DNA from: DATLLN01 sp963720885
GTDB lineage: Bacteria > Actinomycetota > Thermoleophilia > Gaiellales > JAICJC01
Direction: 5' to 3'
DNA length: 64,000 bases
NCBI GenBank assembly: GCA_963720885.1
Contig: CAVRGW010000006.1
Coordinates: 558,001-622,000, forward strand
The notes under the pieces were generated by a model. That model saw only the letters and a list, made by a program, of their open reading frames with translations, ran no database searches and was not told the DNA's origin. This document shows, one piece after another, positions 30,645 through 38,736 of the stretch; the first letter of the stretch is position 1; every line of letters begins with the position of its first letter. A program made the translations under genes and the position numbers.

Positions 30645-31789
30645 TCCTCCTGCTCGAGGTCGTGTTCTGGATCTGCCTCGGGGCGATCGTCTGGACGCAC
30701 GTCGGCTACCCGCTGTTCATCGCCCTGCTCGCCCGCGTGCGACCGCGTCCCGTTGCCGCTGCGGACATCCTGCCGACCGTGACGTTCCTGATCCCCGCCT
30801 ACAACGAGGAGCCGGTGATCGAGCGCAAGCTGGACAACACGCTGGCGCTGGACTACCCGCGGGAGCTGATGGAGATCGTCGTCACGTCCGACGCATCGAG
30901 CGACCGCACCCACGAGATCGTCGAGGGCTACGCCGACCGCGGCGTGCAGCTGCTTGTCTGCCCGCGCGGCGGCAAGATGCCGGCGCTTGACCGGGCGGCC
31001 CGGCAGACGACCGGCGAGATCATCTGCATGGGCGACGCCAACACCGTCTGGGACGCCGACTCGGTGCGCCGGATCGTCCGGCCGTACGCCGATCCGGATG
31101 TGGGCATGGTCACCGGCCAGGTGCAGCTGGTCAACCCCAACGACGGCTCGAACCAGGAGGGGATCTACTGGCGGTACGAGATGTGGATGCGCACCAACGA
31201 GAGCGCCGTCCATTCGGAGACCGCCTCCAACGGTGCGATCCACTCGATCCGCCGGTCGCTCTACAAGGAGCTGGAGCCGGCGGACGACCACGACATCTCT
31301 TTCCCCTACCACGTCGTGCAGCAGGGCTCGCGCGCCGTCTACGAGCCGGCCGCGCGCTGCGTGGAGAACATGACGACGGACATCCAGGACGAGTACGGCC
31401 GCAAGTCCCGGTTCCTCGAGCACTGCTGGCTGGCGATCTTCCGCGGCTCGATGTGGAAGCTGACGTCGTTCCCGCCGGTGTACGCGATCGAGATCGTCTC
31501 CCACCGCTTTCTGCGCTACCTGACCGGTCTGCTGCACATCGTGCTGCTGGCCGTCAGCATCCCCCTGGCCGCCCACAGCACCATCTACGCGGTGCTGCTC
31601 GGCGCCCAGCTGGCAGGGCTCGGCCTGGCGCTGCTCTCGATGGCGCTGGGCGGGCGCGTGCCGGGGATCAACATCCTCCAGTACTACCTGGCCGTCACCT
31701 GGGCGACGTTCATCTCACTCGTCCGCTACCTGCGGCGCGGTGTGCCCGCAACCTGGGAGGCGGCGTCGGGGACGCGCACGGTCGGATGA
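30641..31789 (+). CDS. Membrane-bound family 2 glycosyltransferase
   Basis: A 382-residue processive-type GT2 with one N-terminal helix and two or three C-terminal helices. The catalytic GT-A domain has FLIPAYNEEPVIE, VVTSDASSDRTHE, ICMGDANTVWDADS (DxD-like) and DDHDISFPYHVVQQG, ending in FLEHCW, which takes the place of the usual QxxRW motif. It faces the cytoplasm and probably extends a lipid-linked glycan. It overlaps its neighbours on both sides by 4 nt. Confidence 0.87.
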   Translation: MILLLEVVFWICLGAIVWTHVGYPLFIALLARVRPRPVAAADILPTVTFLIPAYNEEPVIERKLDNTLALDYPRELMEIVVTSDASSDRTHEIVEGYADRGVQLLVCPRGGKMPALDRAARQTTGEIICMGDANTVWDADSVRRIVRPYADPDVGMVTGQVQLVNPNDGSNQEGIYWRYEMWMRTNESAVHSETASNGAIHSIRRSLYKELEPADDHDISFPYHVVQQGSRAVYEPAARCVENMTTDIQDEYGRKSRFLEHCWLAIFRGSMWKLTSFPPVYAIEIVSHRFLRYLTGLLHIVLLAVSIPLAAHSTIYAVLLGAQLAGLGLALLSMALGGRVPGINILQYYLAVTWATFISLVRYLRRGVPATWEAASGTRTVG

Positions 31790-32418
31790 GCGGACTCTAC
31801 GAGCGGCATGGCAAGCGGCTCCTCGACCTCGCAGCGATCGTCGTCGCCGCGCCCGTGGCCGCACCGCTGCTGGCCGGCATCGCGGCGGCGGTGGCGGCCA
31901 CCGACGGACGGCCGGTGCTATTCCGCCAGGCGCGCGTCGGTAAGGACGGACGCGAGTTCACGATCCTCAAGTTCCGCACGATGCGGGTCGGCACCGAGCA
32001 CCACGGCGACGGGTACTGGGGCGCGGCCAACGACTCCCGGATCACGCCGATCGGCAGGATCCTGCGGTCGACGTCGCTGGACGAGCTGCCGCAGCTGGTG
32101 AACGTGCTGCTCGGCGACATGTCCCTGGTCGGGCCGCGGCCGAAACCCCGGGACATCGTCGAGCGCTACCGCTCGCGCTACGCGGAGACGCTGCGCGTCC
32201 GCCCCGGGCTGACCTGCCTGTGGGCGATCCGCGGCCGCAACGAGCTGCGCCGCTCGCAGCTGATCGAGCTCGACCAGGAGTACGTGCGCGACGTCAGCCT
32301 GCTCGGAGACCTGCGGATCCTCGCCGAAACCGTCCCGGTCGTCCTGCTGCGCCGCGGTTTCTTCACCGAGGAGCGCAGCGAAGGCTGGATGGAGGACCTG
32401 GAGCCAGACGCTCGGTAG
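31786..32418 (+). CDS. Polyprenyl-phosphate sugar phosphotransferase (initiating enzyme)
   Basis: A 210-residue monotopic bacterial sugar transferase. It has the KRLLDLAAIVVAAPVAAPLL re-entrant membrane helix, the catalytic FTILKFRTMRVG region, SLDELPQLVNVLLGDMSLVGPRP with the Asp-Glu pair, and RVRPGLTCLWAIRGRNEL. It starts glycan assembly by moving a sugar-phosphate to the lipid carrier. Its length matches the short PglC-like subclass, with no N-terminal four-helix domain. ATGA overlap with the GT2 gene. Confidence 0.9.
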   Translation: MSGLYERHGKRLLDLAAIVVAAPVAAPLLAGIAAAVAATDGRPVLFRQARVGKDGREFTILKFRTMRVGTEHHGDGYWGAANDSRITPIGRILRSTSLDELPQLVNVLLGDMSLVGPRPKPRDIVERYRSRYAETLRVRPGLTCLWAIRGRNELRRSQLIELDQEYVRDVSLLGDLRILAETVPVVLLRRGFFTEERSEGWMEDLEPDAR

Positions 32419-32443
32419 CGCCTGGTCCGCCCACACCGGCCGC

Positions 32444-32527
32444 GTGCCTGGCTCCGTGCCTGGCACGTCGACGTTGGGTCGAGCGGCTGTGGCAGTCCGC
32501 GACGGTGCCTGGCTCGGAGCCTGGCTC
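32444..32527. repeat. GTGCCTGGCWC palindrome pair
   Basis: Four 11-bp units lie at 32444-32454, 32456-32466, 32505-32515 and 32517-32527: GTGCCTGGCTC, GTGCCTGGCAC, GTGCCTGGCTC and GAGCCTGGCTC. Two tandem doublets are separated by 38 bp. The unit matches the cluster at 15389. They occupy the 156-bp gap between the convergent sugar transferase and acetyltransferase genes, where nothing else is apparent. Confidence 0.75.
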
Positions 32528-32574
32528 GCCGAGTACGACGGCCACCAGCAACAGGAGCGACCCAGTGGCGCTCC

Positions 32575-33219
32575 CTACGGCCAGTCGTCCAGCGTGCGCA
32601 GCTTGCGCGCGGGCACGCCGGCCACCACGGCGCCGTCGGGCACGTCGCGGATGACCACGGCGCCGGCCCCGATCAGACAGCCGCTGCCCACATGCACGCC
32701 GTCGGAGAGGGTCGCGCCGATGCCGACGAACGTGCCGTCGCCGACCGTCACCCTGCCCGCCAGGTTGGCGCCGGGGCTGATCGTCACATGGTCGCCCAGC
32801 ACGCAGTCGTGGCTGACCGTGGCGCCGATGTTGACCAGCACGTGGCGGCCGATCCGCGCCCAGCGATTGACCACGCCGCCCGGGGCGATCTGCGTGCCCT
32901 CGCCCAGTCGGCCGTCGGGGGCAACCCACGCCCGCTCGGCGACCAGCACGTCCCAGCGCGCTCCCGGCCAGGCGGCGACGAACCGCCGGCGCAGCGAGGC
33001 GTACCCGACCGCGGTGATCACCGTCAGGTTCGGGTGCTCGTCGTGCGCCTGCTCCATCTCGAGCACCTCGGCGCCCAGATCGGGATCGCCCTTGGCGGCC
33101 TCGTAGAACTCCTCGTTGGCTGCGAAGAAGCGCACCTCGGCGCCCAACGCGAGGTAGTACCCCGCGGTCTCGTGCGCCTGGCGGCCCGCGCCCAGGATCC
33201 CGACGGCCGCGGCGCTCAC
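32575..33219 (-). CDS. PglD/NeuD-type sugar O- or N-acyltransferase
   Basis: A 214-residue protein with an N-terminal nucleotide-sugar-binding half (VGILGAGRQAHETAGYYLALG) and a C-terminal left-handed beta-helix of hexapeptide repeats. Landmarks are VNIGATVSHDCVLGDHVTISPG with the catalytic histidine and GAGAVVIRDVPDGAVVAGVPARKL. PglD acetylates UDP-4-amino sugars made by a DegT aminotransferase, and one lies at 39743. GTGA overlap couples it to the upstream glycosyltransferase. Confidence 0.85.
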   Translation of the reverse strand: MSAAAVGILGAGRQAHETAGYYLALGAEVRFFAANEEFYEAAKGDPDLGAEVLEMEQAHDEHPNLTVITAVGYASLRRRFVAAWPGARWDVLVAERAWVAPDGRLGEGTQIAPGGVVNRWARIGRHVLVNIGATVSHDCVLGDHVTISPGANLAGRVTVGDGTFVGIGATLSDGVHVGSGCLIGAGAVVIRDVPDGAVVAGVPARKLRTLDDWP

Positions 33220-34280
33220 TCGGCCAGCACCTCCTCGTAGAGCTCGACGTGCATGCGGGCGGAAGCCTCCCACGTCAGGCTCTCGCGCGCACGGCGCGCG
33301 CCCTCGCGGGCGCGCTCCAGCGCCGCCGGATCGTCGAGCAGCTCGCGCACGGCGTCCGCCATGGCATCGACGTCGCCGGCGGGGACGACGCGCCCGGCCT
33401 CGAACCGCCGTACGTTCTCGCCCAGGCCGCCGACGTCGTAGGCGACCGCAGGCACGCCGGCACCGAGGGCGCGCAGCAGGGTGCCGCTCTGGTCGAGCCC
33501 GGGCCTGTACGGGAACACGGCCAGCGTCGCGTCGCCGTACGCGCGGTCGACCTCTGGCTGCGGCAGGTAGCCCAGCCGCCACTCGACCCGGTCGCCACCC
33601 ATCCGCTGGTAGCGGTCGACCGGCTCCATCGGATCGCCGGCCACCAGCAGCCGAGCGCCGTCGACCCGCTTGGTCACCTCGATCGCATCGTCGATGCCCT
33701 TGTACGGCCTGATCAGCCCGAAGCAGAGCAGCGTGCGGCCGTCGTCCGTGCGCGGCGGGTCGGTGGGGATGATCGGATGCGGGATCACGCGAAGCTTCGC
33801 CGGGTCGACCCCGAACTCTGCCAGCGCCTGGCGCCCCGACTCGCTGTGGGCGATGACGCGCCGGAACCGGTCGTAGAGAGCCGTCCAGGTGGCGCGCTTC
33901 TCGCCGGTGCGACGGTCGCTCATGTCGTGGGCGGTGTAGACCATCGGTTCGCGCGTGTGCATCAGCCAGCGGTCGAGCTCCGGGATCGTCATCCACTGGA
34001 CGTGGACGATGTCGGCGCGGCGGAGCGCCATCCGGGCGAGGCCGATCGGATGCTCGGCCACCTTCAGCGGGATCCGCAGCCGCGAGCGCCCGAACACGCG
34101 GGAGCTGAGCGGGTAGAAGAGCTCGCTGCGCCGGTAGCCATGCGGAGCGGGCACGTCCCCGAACCGAAAGCGGGAGGTGACCAGCTCGACGTCGACGCCC
34201 AGCTTGGCCAGCTCGGAGCAGATGTGGTCGTCGTAGTCGGGGCCGCCGTAGCCGGGCGGGTTGGCGAACAGCACTCTCAT
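33216..34280 (-). CDS. GT4-type glycosyltransferase
   Basis: A 354-residue GT-B enzyme. It opens RVLFANPPGYGGPDYDDHICSELAKLG, has IVHVQWMTIPELD and YTAHDM in the N-terminal domain, and the donor-site segment LLCFGLIRPYKGIDDAIE then FPYRPGLDQSGTLLRALGAGVPAVAYDVGGLGE. The start ATG 34280 overlaps the gmhB stop by 4 nt. A heptose donor is possible from the neighbouring genes, but this is inference. Confidence 0.87.
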   Translation of the reverse strand: MRVLFANPPGYGGPDYDDHICSELAKLGVDVELVTSRFRFGDVPAPHGYRRSELFYPLSSRVFGRSRLRIPLKVAEHPIGLARMALRRADIVHVQWMTIPELDRWLMHTREPMVYTAHDMSDRRTGEKRATWTALYDRFRRVIAHSESGRQALAEFGVDPAKLRVIPHPIIPTDPPRTDDGRTLLCFGLIRPYKGIDDAIEVTKRVDGARLLVAGDPMEPVDRYQRMGGDRVEWRLGYLPQPEVDRAYGDATLAVFPYRPGLDQSGTLLRALGAGVPAVAYDVGGLGENVRRFEAGRVVPAGDVDAMADAVRELLDDPAALERAREGARRARESLTWEASARMHVELYEEVLAE

Positions 34281-34765
34281 CCGGCGGAGGAGACTAGCCG
34301 CGTTGCCGCGTCGAGCAGCGACGGCAGCGGCGCCGCACCCACCCTGATCGTGCGCGCCCCGAACGCCTGGCCGGCCAGCATGTCCGACTCCGCGTCGCCG
34401 ATCATCACCGACGACGCCGGGTCGATGGCCGGGTCGTCGCGCATCGCCTGGCGGAAGAGGCCGGTGCCGGGCTTGCGGCAGTCGCACGCGTCCCGCTCGT
34501 GCGGACATAGGTAGACGGCGTCGACCGGCACCGCCTCCCGCATCCGGCGGTGGATGTCGTCGACGTCGGCGATCGTCATCCGCCCCAGCGCGATGCCACG
34601 CTGGTTGGTGACCACGACGACCCGCCAGCCGGCGTCCGCCAGCAGCCGCACCGCCCGCTCGGCGCCGGGCAGGAAGGCGAACTCGTCCCAGGACTTGACG
34701 TAGTCGCCCTCCGGAGCCTTGACGTTGATGGTGCCGTCGCGATCGAGGAACGCGGTTGGCCTCAC
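34277..34765 (-). CDS. gmhB: D-glycero-D-manno-heptose 1,7-bisphosphate 7-phosphatase
   Basis: A 162-residue HAD phosphatase. AFLDRDGTIN holds the nucleophile and general acid aspartates, VVTNQRGIALG is motif II, and the loop CPHERDACDCRKPGTGLF carries the four-ligand zinc ribbon and motif III lysine diagnostic of GmhB; VMIGDAESDMLAG is motif IV. It removes the 7-phosphate after HddA acts. GTG 34765 overlaps the gmhA stop. Confidence 0.9.
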   Translation of the reverse strand: MRPTAFLDRDGTINVKAPEGDYVKSWDEFAFLPGAERAVRLLADAGWRVVVVTNQRGIALGRMTIADVDDIHRRMREAVPVDAVYLCPHERDACDCRKPGTGLFRQAMRDDPAIDPASSVMIGDAESDMLAGQAFGARTIRVGAAPLPSLLDAATRLVSSAG

Positions 34766-35340
34766 GCGAACAGCTCGTGCTCGACCAGCTCGCAGACCGT
34801 GTGCAGGACGAGCATGGTGCCCTCCTGAATCTGCGGCGTCTGGTCGGCAGGGACGTGCACGCAATGATCCGACAGTTCGGCCAGCCGGTGCCCGGTGCGG
34901 CCGGTCACACCGACGGTCACCAGCTCGAGGTCGCGCGCCGCGCGCAGGCCGGCGAGCACGTTCGCCGACCCGCCGCTGGTCGACAGCCCGACGGCGACGT
35001 CGCCCGGGCGCCCGAAGGCCCGCACCTGGCGGGCGAACACCTCACCGAAGCCGTAATCGTTGCCGATCGCCGAGAACCCCGCCGCGCTGTCGGCCAGGGC
35101 AATCGCGGGCAGCGGCGCACGATCCATCAGGTAGCGGCCGGTCAGCTCACCCGCGATGTGCTCGGCGTCGGCCGCGCTGCCGCCGTTGCCGAACAGCAGC
35201 ACCTTGCCACCCTGCCGGTAGCTCTCGCAGATGGCATGCGCCACGGCGGCCACCGTCGCCTCCACCTGCGGATCGATCAGCGCCTGCGCCATCTCGGCGT
35301 GCAGCTCGAGCCGCGCCCGGATGATGTCGGCGTCAGTCAT
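34762..35340 (-). CDS. gmhA: Sedoheptulose-7-phosphate isomerase
   Basis: A 192-residue SIS-fold isomerase that makes D-glycero-D-manno-heptose 7-phosphate. The active-site strand LLFGNGGSAADAEHIAGELTGRY, GLSTSGGSANV and the C-terminal EGTMLVLHTVCELVEHELF (catalytic His/Glu region) are complete. Overlap with both hddA and gmhB shows one heptose unit. Confidence 0.92.
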   Translation of the reverse strand: MTDADIIRARLELHAEMAQALIDPQVEATVAAVAHAICESYRQGGKVLLFGNGGSAADAEHIAGELTGRYLMDRAPLPAIALADSAAGFSAIGNDYGFGEVFARQVRAFGRPGDVAVGLSTSGGSANVLAGLRAARDLELVTVGVTGRTGHRLAELSDHCVHVPADQTPQIQEGTMLVLHTVCELVEHELFA

Positions 35341-36349
35341 CGGGCAGGCTCCACGTGGTCAGGCCGTTGTGCTCGAAGGCGAACTCCGTGACCTGGCCGC
35401 CCATGCGGGTCAGCACCTCCGCCACCCGGTGCTTGCGCTGGAACTCGCAGTAGAACAGCATGTAGCCGCCTCCGCCGGCACCGGTGACCTTACCGCCGAG
35501 GGCGCCCGCCTTGCGCGCCGCCGCGTACGCCTCGTCGATGAAGCCGGTCGTGATCTTGGGCGACATCCGCTTCTTCTCCTGCCACGCCTGGTCGAGCAGG
35601 TCGGCGAACTCGTTCAGCCGACGTCGCTGCAGGGCGTTCTTCATCTCGACGGCCAGGTGCTTCTGGCTGCGCAGCGCCTCCAGCGTGTCGCCGCCCTCCT
35701 CCAGCCGTCGGGTCTGATCCTCGATGATGCCGTCCGAGCGGCGGGTCGCGCCGGTGTAGCAGAGCAGCATGTTGTGCTCGAGCTCGTGCACCACCTCATC
35801 GGCCATCCGCAGCTGGTTGACGATCACCCGGCCGGCGTCGAACTCGATGTAGTTGAAGCCGCCGAACGTCGCCGCGTACTGGTCCTGCATGCCGCCCAGC
35901 AGGCCCAGGTCGATCCGCTCGATGCGATGCGACAGGCCGGCGATCTCATAATCGGTCAACGTCAGGTTGTGGTACTCCTTGAGCAGCCCGATCAGCGTCA
36001 CCATCACCGTCGACGACGAGCCCAGGCCGGAGCCCGGCGGGGCGTTGGAATGCAGGAACAGGTCGTAGCCGGGGGCGGACGAATCGCCAAGCTCGCGGAT
36101 CGCCGCCTTCACCAGATCGAGCTTGCCGTCGAACATCGGCGTCTCGTCCACGCCGTAGCTGAGGGCCACGCCGAAGTCCGCCGACTCGATGCGAATCCGG
36201 CGGTCGCGGCGAGGCCGCAGCATGCCGTAGACGTAGCGATCGATCGTCGCGTTCAGCACCACGCCGCCCTCGCGCTCGGGAAACGGGGGAACGTCGGTGC
36301 CGCCGCCGGCGAAGCTGATCCGAAGGGGGGCGCGTGCGCGGATGTTCAT
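35333..36349 (-). CDS. hddA: D-glycero-alpha-D-manno-heptose 7-phosphate kinase
   Basis: A 338-residue GHMP kinase: RAPLRISFAGGGTDVPPF at the N-terminus, the ATP loop NAPPGSGLGSSSTVMV near residue 104 and the C-terminal GGKVTGAGGGGYMLFYCE. This sequence type is the HddA group that phosphorylates C1 for GDP-heptose synthesis. The nucleotidyltransferase HddC, needed to finish the pathway, is not in the window. It reads divergently from the Wzz-like gene. Confidence 0.88.
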   Translation of the reverse strand: MNIRARAPLRISFAGGGTDVPPFPEREGGVVLNATIDRYVYGMLRPRRDRRIRIESADFGVALSYGVDETPMFDGKLDLVKAAIRELGDSSAPGYDLFLHSNAPPGSGLGSSSTVMVTLIGLLKEYHNLTLTDYEIAGLSHRIERIDLGLLGGMQDQYAATFGGFNYIEFDAGRVIVNQLRMADEVVHELEHNMLLCYTGATRRSDGIIEDQTRRLEEGGDTLEALRSQKHLAVEMKNALQRRRLNEFADLLDQAWQEKKRMSPKITTGFIDEAYAAARKAGALGGKVTGAGGGGYMLFYCEFQRKHRVAEVLTRMGGQVTEFAFEHNGLTTWSLPDD

Positions 36350-36374
36350 GGCGGGTCGCAGCGCAGCCTATCGG

Positions 36375-36380
36375 TAGACT
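36375..36380 (+). promoter_or_regulatory. Predicted -10 hexamer, leaderless Wzz-like gene
   Basis: TAGACT lies 8 nt before GTG 36389, in the 39-bp divergent region with hddA. Confidence 0.45.
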
Positions 36381-36388
36381 TCCCGCCC

Positions 36389-37279
36389 GTGTCTCAGGCA
36401 GAACAGCGCGACGAGGTTCGCGTCTCCGAGTATGCGGGCCGAGTCGTGCGCCGGTGGTACGTGGTCGTTGCCTGCGTCGTCGTCGCCATCCTCCTGGTCG
36501 TCCTCAACACCGTCAGCGGTGGCAACCGCTACCAGGCGCAGTCGTCCGTCTTCCTCGGCGCGCCGCTGACGCCGAACGGCCAGCAGACGTTCCCGGCGTC
36601 GATCGAGACCAACCCGACCAGCGCCACGGCGTACCTCCGCTCGGACGAGGTGATGTTCAAGGCGGCCGGCGCGGCGGGCCTGAAGCCGCAGGCGCTGCGC
36701 AGCCACACGAGCATCACCCAGCTGGTGTCCACGGTCTCGAAGTCCGGTCTGGCGAACGCGAACCTGCAGATCACGGTGCTGGGCGCGCCCAGCTGGTCGC
36801 GGACCAGCGTGAAGACGGCGGTCAAGTCGCTGTCCGACTCGGTGATCGCCTGGGCGAACACCTACCAGGATCAGAAGCGGGAGCTGCTGCAGACCCAGGT
36901 GACGACCGACCAGGAGCAGATGAAGACGCTGCAGAGCGCCATCGACTCAGCGAACAAGGCGATCGTCGCGATCAAGGTGTCGAATATGTCCCCGACGGAC
37001 AAGGCCGTCCAGATCTCGCCGCTGCTGGCGACCGTGGCGGACGCCGGCAGCCGGCTCGACGAGATCTCCTCGCAGATGACGTCGAACCAGTTGTTCCTGA
37101 CGGCCGCCGACACGATCGAGCGCGCGAGCTACCTCGGGTCGCCGTCGGTCAAGCAGGTGACGGCGACCAGCCACCAGAGCTCCCTGATCGTGGCCGCGTT
37201 CGCCGGCCTGATCGTCGGCATCATCCTGGCCCTCGTGTGGGACGCCTTCCGCAACAGGCCGAAGGCGGCGTCCGCGTAG
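36389..37279 (+). CDS. Wzz-like polysaccharide chain-length protein
   Basis: A 296-residue inner-membrane protein with a helix near the start (YVVVACVVVAILLVVLNTV) and one near the end (SLIVAAFAGLIVGIILALVW), the polysaccharide co-polymerase topology. Between them is a helical extracytoplasmic part including a coiled-coil-like stretch (TQVTTDQEQMKTLQSAIDSA). No cytoplasmic kinase domain is fused. It probably controls glycan chain length with one of the polymerase-like proteins. Confidence 0.78.
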   Translation: MSQAEQRDEVRVSEYAGRVVRRWYVVVACVVVAILLVVLNTVSGGNRYQAQSSVFLGAPLTPNGQQTFPASIETNPTSATAYLRSDEVMFKAAGAAGLKPQALRSHTSITQLVSTVSKSGLANANLQITVLGAPSWSRTSVKTAVKSLSDSVIAWANTYQDQKRELLQTQVTTDQEQMKTLQSAIDSANKAIVAIKVSNMSPTDKAVQISPLLATVADAGSRLDEISSQMTSNQLFLTAADTIERASYLGSPSVKQVTATSHQSSLIVAAFAGLIVGIILALVWDAFRNRPKAASA

Positions 37280-37543
37280 ATGTCGACCCGCTCGTGCCCG
37301 GACTGGCCCGACCTGATGGAACGCGCCCCGGACCTGCTGTTCAAGCACTACACCGCGGACGAACTGCAGCTGCCCAGCGACGTCGTCGTCGCCCTGGGGA
37401 ACGTGCGGCTGTCGGAGGTCGAGGTCTGCGCCGACGTCACCCGCAACGTCTTCAACCCCGACCACACCGATCCGCGGCTGTCCGACGCCCTGCGATCCAG
37501 CTACTGGAGCGACCTGGACAGCTGGTTGGGTGAATCCGCCTAA
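37280..37543 (+). CDS. Small hypothetical protein
   Basis: An 87-residue protein I do not recognise, starting at the base after the Wzz-like stop (TAGATG), so the two are probably co-translated. It has no membrane segment, contains two cysteines (residues 6 and 49) and is rich in aspartate and serine. Context suggests a helper of polysaccharide synthesis, but nothing in the sequence shows a function. Confidence 0.55.
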   Translation: MSTRSCPDWPDLMERAPDLLFKHYTADELQLPSDVVVALGNVRLSEVEVCADVTRNVFNPDHTDPRLSDALRSSYWSDLDSWLGESA

Positions 37544-37614
37544 CCCTTCACGGTAGGTTCGATTCCCCATCCCGGGGTCCCGCTCCCGGCGCATATCTCC
37601 GATGTTGTTCCGTG

Positions 37615-37773
37615 ATGAGCACGTTCGAAGAGCAAGCGCCCGAGGTTTCGCCGGCGCCCAACGATCAGTCAGATGAGACCGGCACGGTCGACATCCAGCG
37701 CCTCCTGGCCTGGTACTTCCGTGACGATTCGCCCCGGCCGCCGGGCGCGCGTGACCTGAGGGACGCGGCCTAG
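37615..37773 (+). CDS. Very small hypothetical protein
   Basis: A 52-residue acidic reading frame starting ATG 37615 after a GTG. It has a disordered front (EEQAPEVSPAPNDQSDETG) and a short helix IQRLLAWYFRDD. The stop TAG overlaps the lysR stop by 4 bp. The 71 bp before it hold no clear promoter. I rate it as possible, not certain. Confidence 0.4.
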   Translation: MSTFEEQAPEVSPAPNDQSDETGTVDIQRLLAWYFRDDSPRPPGARDLRDAA

Positions 37774-38720
37774 CCGGGGATTCGACCGGCCGGGGTGGTC
37801 GCGCCCTGCGCGCCGCCACCCCGGCTGGGCATGCCGAGCGTGTCGCGGCAGTAGGCGAGGAACGCCTCGACCAGCCGGCTGGGGGGCGTGTGCGCCGGGC
37901 GCACCGTCGAGAACTCGCGCACCGGGTCGATGCCGTCGACCTCGGCCGTCGCCAGCGTGCCCAGCCGCAGCTCGCGGTCGAGCGCCAGCGACGAGAGGAA
38001 CGAGACGCCGTACCCCGCCTCGACCGCCGCCTTCGCCGACTCCTGCAGCCCCATCTCCATCGCGATCCGCAGGTCGCGCGCCCGCACGCCGGCGCGGCGC
38101 AGCTCATCCTCGATGACGGTGCGCACGCCGGCGCCCGCCTGCATCACGATCAGCGGCTCGGCCACCAGGTCGTCGAGCCCGATGGTGCGGCTCGCGAACC
38201 GGTGGCCGGCGGGGACGGCCAGCACGATCCTGTCCTCGAGGAACGGCTCGTAGACCAGGGCGCGGTTGGCGCGCGTAGCGCCGACGACGCCGAGCTCCAG
38301 CTCGCGCTCCAGCACGCGGTCGATCACCGTCACCGTGACCTCGACCCGGAGCGTCACGGAGACCGCCGGATGGAGCTCGCGGAATCCGCCCAGCAGCGGC
38401 GGCAGGACGTGCTCGCCGAGGCCGGTGCTCGATCCCACGACCAGGTGGCCCGCGAGCTCGCCGTCCTGGTCGGCCAGCTCGCGGGTCAGCTCGTCGCGGG
38501 CCGCCAGCAGCCGGCGTGCGTGCCGGAGCACGACTTCACCCCGCTCCGTGAGGCGCGCTCGGCGGCCGGAGCGGTCGATCAGCGGGGAGCCGATGTCCCG
38601 CTCCAGCGTCTGGATCTGCTGGCTGACCGCGGGCTGGCTGATGCCGAGCGCCTCGGCGGCCGACGAGAACGAGCCGCGATCGGCCACCGCGGCGAGGGTT
38701 TCCAGCTGGCGCAGCTCCAT
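37770..38720 (-). CDS. LysR-family regulator, CysL/CbbR-like
   Basis: A 316-residue regulator. The winged helix is at residues 1-60 (LETLAAVADRGSFSSAAEALGISQPAVSQQIQTLE), and the effector domain begins GHLVVGSSTGLGEHVLPPLLGGFRELHP, a wording shared by the CysL, CbbR and selenium-metabolism group of LysR proteins. The effector is unknown. Directly upstream is the palindrome ATAAG-N5-CTTAT, also found before the sulfonate operon at 15.8 kb, which makes that operon a candidate target besides autoregulation. Confidence 0.9.
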   Translation of the reverse strand: MELRQLETLAAVADRGSFSSAAEALGISQPAVSQQIQTLERDIGSPLIDRSGRRARLTERGEVVLRHARRLLAARDELTRELADQDGELAGHLVVGSSTGLGEHVLPPLLGGFRELHPAVSVTLRVEVTVTVIDRVLERELELGVVGATRANRALVYEPFLEDRIVLAVPAGHRFASRTIGLDDLVAEPLIVMQAGAGVRTVIEDELRRAGVRARDLRIAMEMGLQESAKAAVEAGYGVSFLSSLALDRELRLGTLATAEVDGIDPVREFSTVRPAHTPPSRLVEAFLAYCRDTLGMPSRGGGAQGATTPAGRIPG

Positions 38721-38721
38721 G

Positions 38722-38736
38722 ATAAGCAGAGCTTAT
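38722..38736. promoter_or_regulatory. ATAAG-N5-CTTAT palindrome at the lysR start
   Basis: ATAAGC-AGA-GCTTAT is a perfect 6-bp-arm dyad one base from the lysR start codon, filling the gap to the DUF354 gene. On the minus strand it contains a TAAGCT hexamer 9 nt before the ATG, so binding there would block the promoter: an autorepression layout. It matches 15836-15850. Confidence 0.6.

Noticed and set aside
37554..37580. GGTTCGATTCCCC resembling a tRNA T-arm
   Set aside because: The flanking bases do not pair into a 5-bp T stem, and no acceptor, D or anticodon arm is found upstream inside the gene at 37280.
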